This document shows, in pieces, positions 62,630-64,000 of a stretch of 64,000 nucleotides of DNA; position 1 is the stretch's first letter; each line of letters begins with the position of its first letter. The notes beneath the pieces were generated by a model. The model was not told the origin of the DNA and ran no database searches. It saw only the letters and a list, made by a program, of their open reading frames with translations. The DNA comes from JBNKHG01 sp050290225 (lineage in GTDB: Bacteria > Pseudomonadota > Gammaproteobacteria > Pseudomonadales > Cellvibrionaceae). The stretch lies in contig JBNKHG010000057.1 in assembly GCA_050290225.1 (NCBI GenBank), forward strand, positions 144,607 to 208,606. The letters run 5' to 3'. The position numbers and the translations under genes are program-made.

Positions 62630-63877
62630 ATGAGTGACCAGAATATGCACTGTTGCGATCAAGCCGGACTCACCCCCGTTGAAGATGCTGTGGGACAACT
62701 GCTTTCCTCGGCCCACCCCATCGCAGAGTGGGAGAAGGTGCCAATCGGGCAGGCCATGGGGCGAATTTTAGCCGAGGACCTGATCTCACCCGTGGATGTG
62801 CCGCCGGCTGATAACAGCGCCATGGACGGTTATGCGCTGCGTTATGTTGACCTTGAAGTACAGGGGCAGACCCGGCTGCCGATCAGTCAGCGAATTCCTG
62901 CCGGTACGGCGCCGGCACCCCTTGTACCGCACACGGCGGCACGGATTTTTACCGGTGCCGAGATTCCTCCGGGTGCGGATAGTGTGGTGATGCAGGAAAT
63001 CTGTGACGAAGTGGATGGGGGGGTGGTCCTGCCCCAGGGCATAGGTATGGGTGACCATATCCGTACCGCCGGGCAGGATATCGAGCGCGGCAGCAAGATC
63101 CTGTGCCAGGGACATCGCCTCCTACCCCAGGATCTGGGGTTGATCGCCTCGGTTGGGATTGCGCAGGTGCGGGTGTATCGACGTCTTAAACTGGCAGTGA
63201 TATCCACTGGTGATGAAGTGATCGAACCGGGCCGGGCCATTGCCGCCGGGGAGATATACAATTCCAACCGTTACACCCTTGCAGGCCTGGTGTCGGCCCT
63301 GGGAATGGAGATGGTGGATCTTGGCATAGTCGCTGATGACGTTGCGGCCACGGAAAGGGCGTTACTTGAGGCTGTCGACAAGGCCGATGTAGTGATTACC
63401 ACCGGTGGTGTCTCGGTGGGAGATGAGGACTATGTCAAAACCTGTGTCGAAAAACTCGGCCATCTGCAGCTCTGGCGCCTGGCCATTAAACCCGGTAAAC
63501 CCCTGGCCTTTGGTGAAGTGGCGGGAAAACCCTTTTTCGGGCTGCCGGGAAATCCTGCTGCGGTACTGGTGACCTTCTCGGTCGTGGCCCGTCCCTACCT
63601 TCTCAGGCTGCAGGGAGCCAATGAATTGATGCCGCTGACACTCTCTGCCAAAGCGGATTTTGAACGCCGTGGCAAGGCCCGGCGCCAGGAATATCTGCGC
63701 GCGCGCCTGTCTGTGTCCGAAGATGGAAACATGCTGGTGTCCCCGCATCCCAACCAGAGCAGTGGTGCACTGTCCTCGGCCAGTTGGGGCAACGGGCTGG
63801 TCATACACCCTCGTAACCAAACGGTGGCGCCGGGCGACGCAGTGAAATTTATTCCGTATAGTGAGTTGTTTGGCTAA
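62630..63877 (+). CDS. moeA: Molybdopterin molybdenumtransferase MoeA
   Basis: The 415-residue enzyme inserts molybdate into adenylated molybdopterin. Motifs include PPADNSAMDGYALR, RIFTGAEIPPGADSVVM, ISTGDEVIEPG, ITTGGVSVGDEDYV and FGLPGNPAAVLVTF. The domain order and length are normal. It is divergent from nrdJa across the FNR-type box and could be oxygen-regulated. The last 123 bp of the window contain no recognised gene. Confidence 0.95.
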   Translation: MSDQNMHCCDQAGLTPVEDAVGQLLSSAHPIAEWEKVPIGQAMGRILAEDLISPVDVPPADNSAMDGYALRYVDLEVQGQTRLPISQRIPAGTAPAPLVPHTAARIFTGAEIPPGADSVVMQEICDEVDGGVVLPQGIGMGDHIRTAGQDIERGSKILCQGHRLLPQDLGLIASVGIAQVRVYRRLKLAVISTGDEVIEPGRAIAAGEIYNSNRYTLAGLVSALGMEMVDLGIVADDVAATERALLEAVDKADVVITTGGVSVGDEDYVKTCVEKLGHLQLWRLAIKPGKPLAFGEVAGKPFFGLPGNPAAVLVTFSVVARPYLLRLQGANELMPLTLSAKADFERRGKARRQEYLRARLSVSEDGNMLVSPHPNQSSGALSSASWGNGLVIHPRNQTVAPGDAVKFIPYSELFG

Positions 63878-64000
63878 TACTCTTTCACGGGGATATTGAC
63901 GGATATAGGTAAATAGGCTTCGATCCGGCCTGAGTGGCTGGGGTGTTTTCAGAAACACGCCGTAAACCCGTCCATGGACCCAAAGCACTCGTTGCACTCG

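Noticed and set aside
63943..63958. Hairpin GTGTTT/AAACAC after moeA as a terminator
   Set aside because: The stem is only 6 bp and no T-run follows.

Overview
The window looks like chromosomal DNA of a free-living gammaproteobacterium, probably from the marine Cellvibrionales/Oceanospirillales range. The taxon is an inference. It rests on the order ffh-rpsP-rimM-trmD-rplS, a split class II ribonucleotide reductase (nrdJa/nrdJb), the ubiTUV genes of oxygen-independent ubiquinone synthesis, and a Pseudomonas-like ped (PQQ-dependent alcohol oxidation) cluster. Gene density is high and most genes are intact and recognisable.

Layout. (1) 1-4.5 kb: cytochrome c-550 pedF, leaving the window on the left, is divergent from the pedA1-A2-B-C transporter operon. 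(2) 4.8-9.0 kb: a porin, a 19-bp tandem repeat array, and a nitrate/taurine-type ABC importer on the minus strand. (3) 9.1-19.6 kb: a possible small peptide, a MITE-like element, a chemoreceptor, serine dehydratase, ferredoxin, and small housekeeping genes up to ffh. (4) 19.8-29.3 kb: the ribosomal/tRNA-modification operon, an HD-GYP-like protein with an altered metal motif, dsbC, hom-thrC, gltX and two tRNA-Ala(GGC) genes. (5) 29.3-40 kb: an accessory region. It begins with a partial copy of the tRNA-Ala 3' end and carries IS3, IS91, IS5 and IS1182 material. Embedded in it is a minus-strand PQQ cluster: pqqA, pqqD, pqqE, a 30-residue membrane peptide, a PuuD-like membrane protein, a serC-like aminotransferase and a dihydroorotate-dehydrogenase-like protein lacking key active-site residues. 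pqqB and pqqC are not here. (6) 40-51.5 kb: thiolase, a rhodanese/DsbA-like pair, Lrp-putA, and a GGCT/FAD-oxidase pair. (7) 51.5-64 kb: an anaerobic-metabolism block with a 2-oxoacid:ferredoxin oxidoreductase operon, nrdJa-nrdJb-ubiT-ubiU-ubiV behind an FNR/Anr-type box, and moeA.

How it fits together. The left end (ped transport and cytochrome c) and the 31-35 kb cluster (PQQ synthesis) serve one physiology, periplasmic PQQ-dependent alcohol oxidation. A truncated paralogue of the 8 kb substrate-binding protein lies next to pqqA, which ties the second ABC importer to the same theme. The right end groups functions for low oxygen: B12-dependent deoxynucleotide synthesis, oxygen-independent ubiquinone hydroxylation, ferredoxin-linked 2-oxoacid oxidation and molybdenum cofactor assembly.

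The best candidates for something new are the extended PQQ cluster with its small membrane peptide and divergent DHOD-like enzyme, and the joint nrdJ-ubiTUV operon under one predicted oxygen-responsive operator. Several intergenic regions carry short tandem arrays that start at or near stop codons, each with its own unit sequence.
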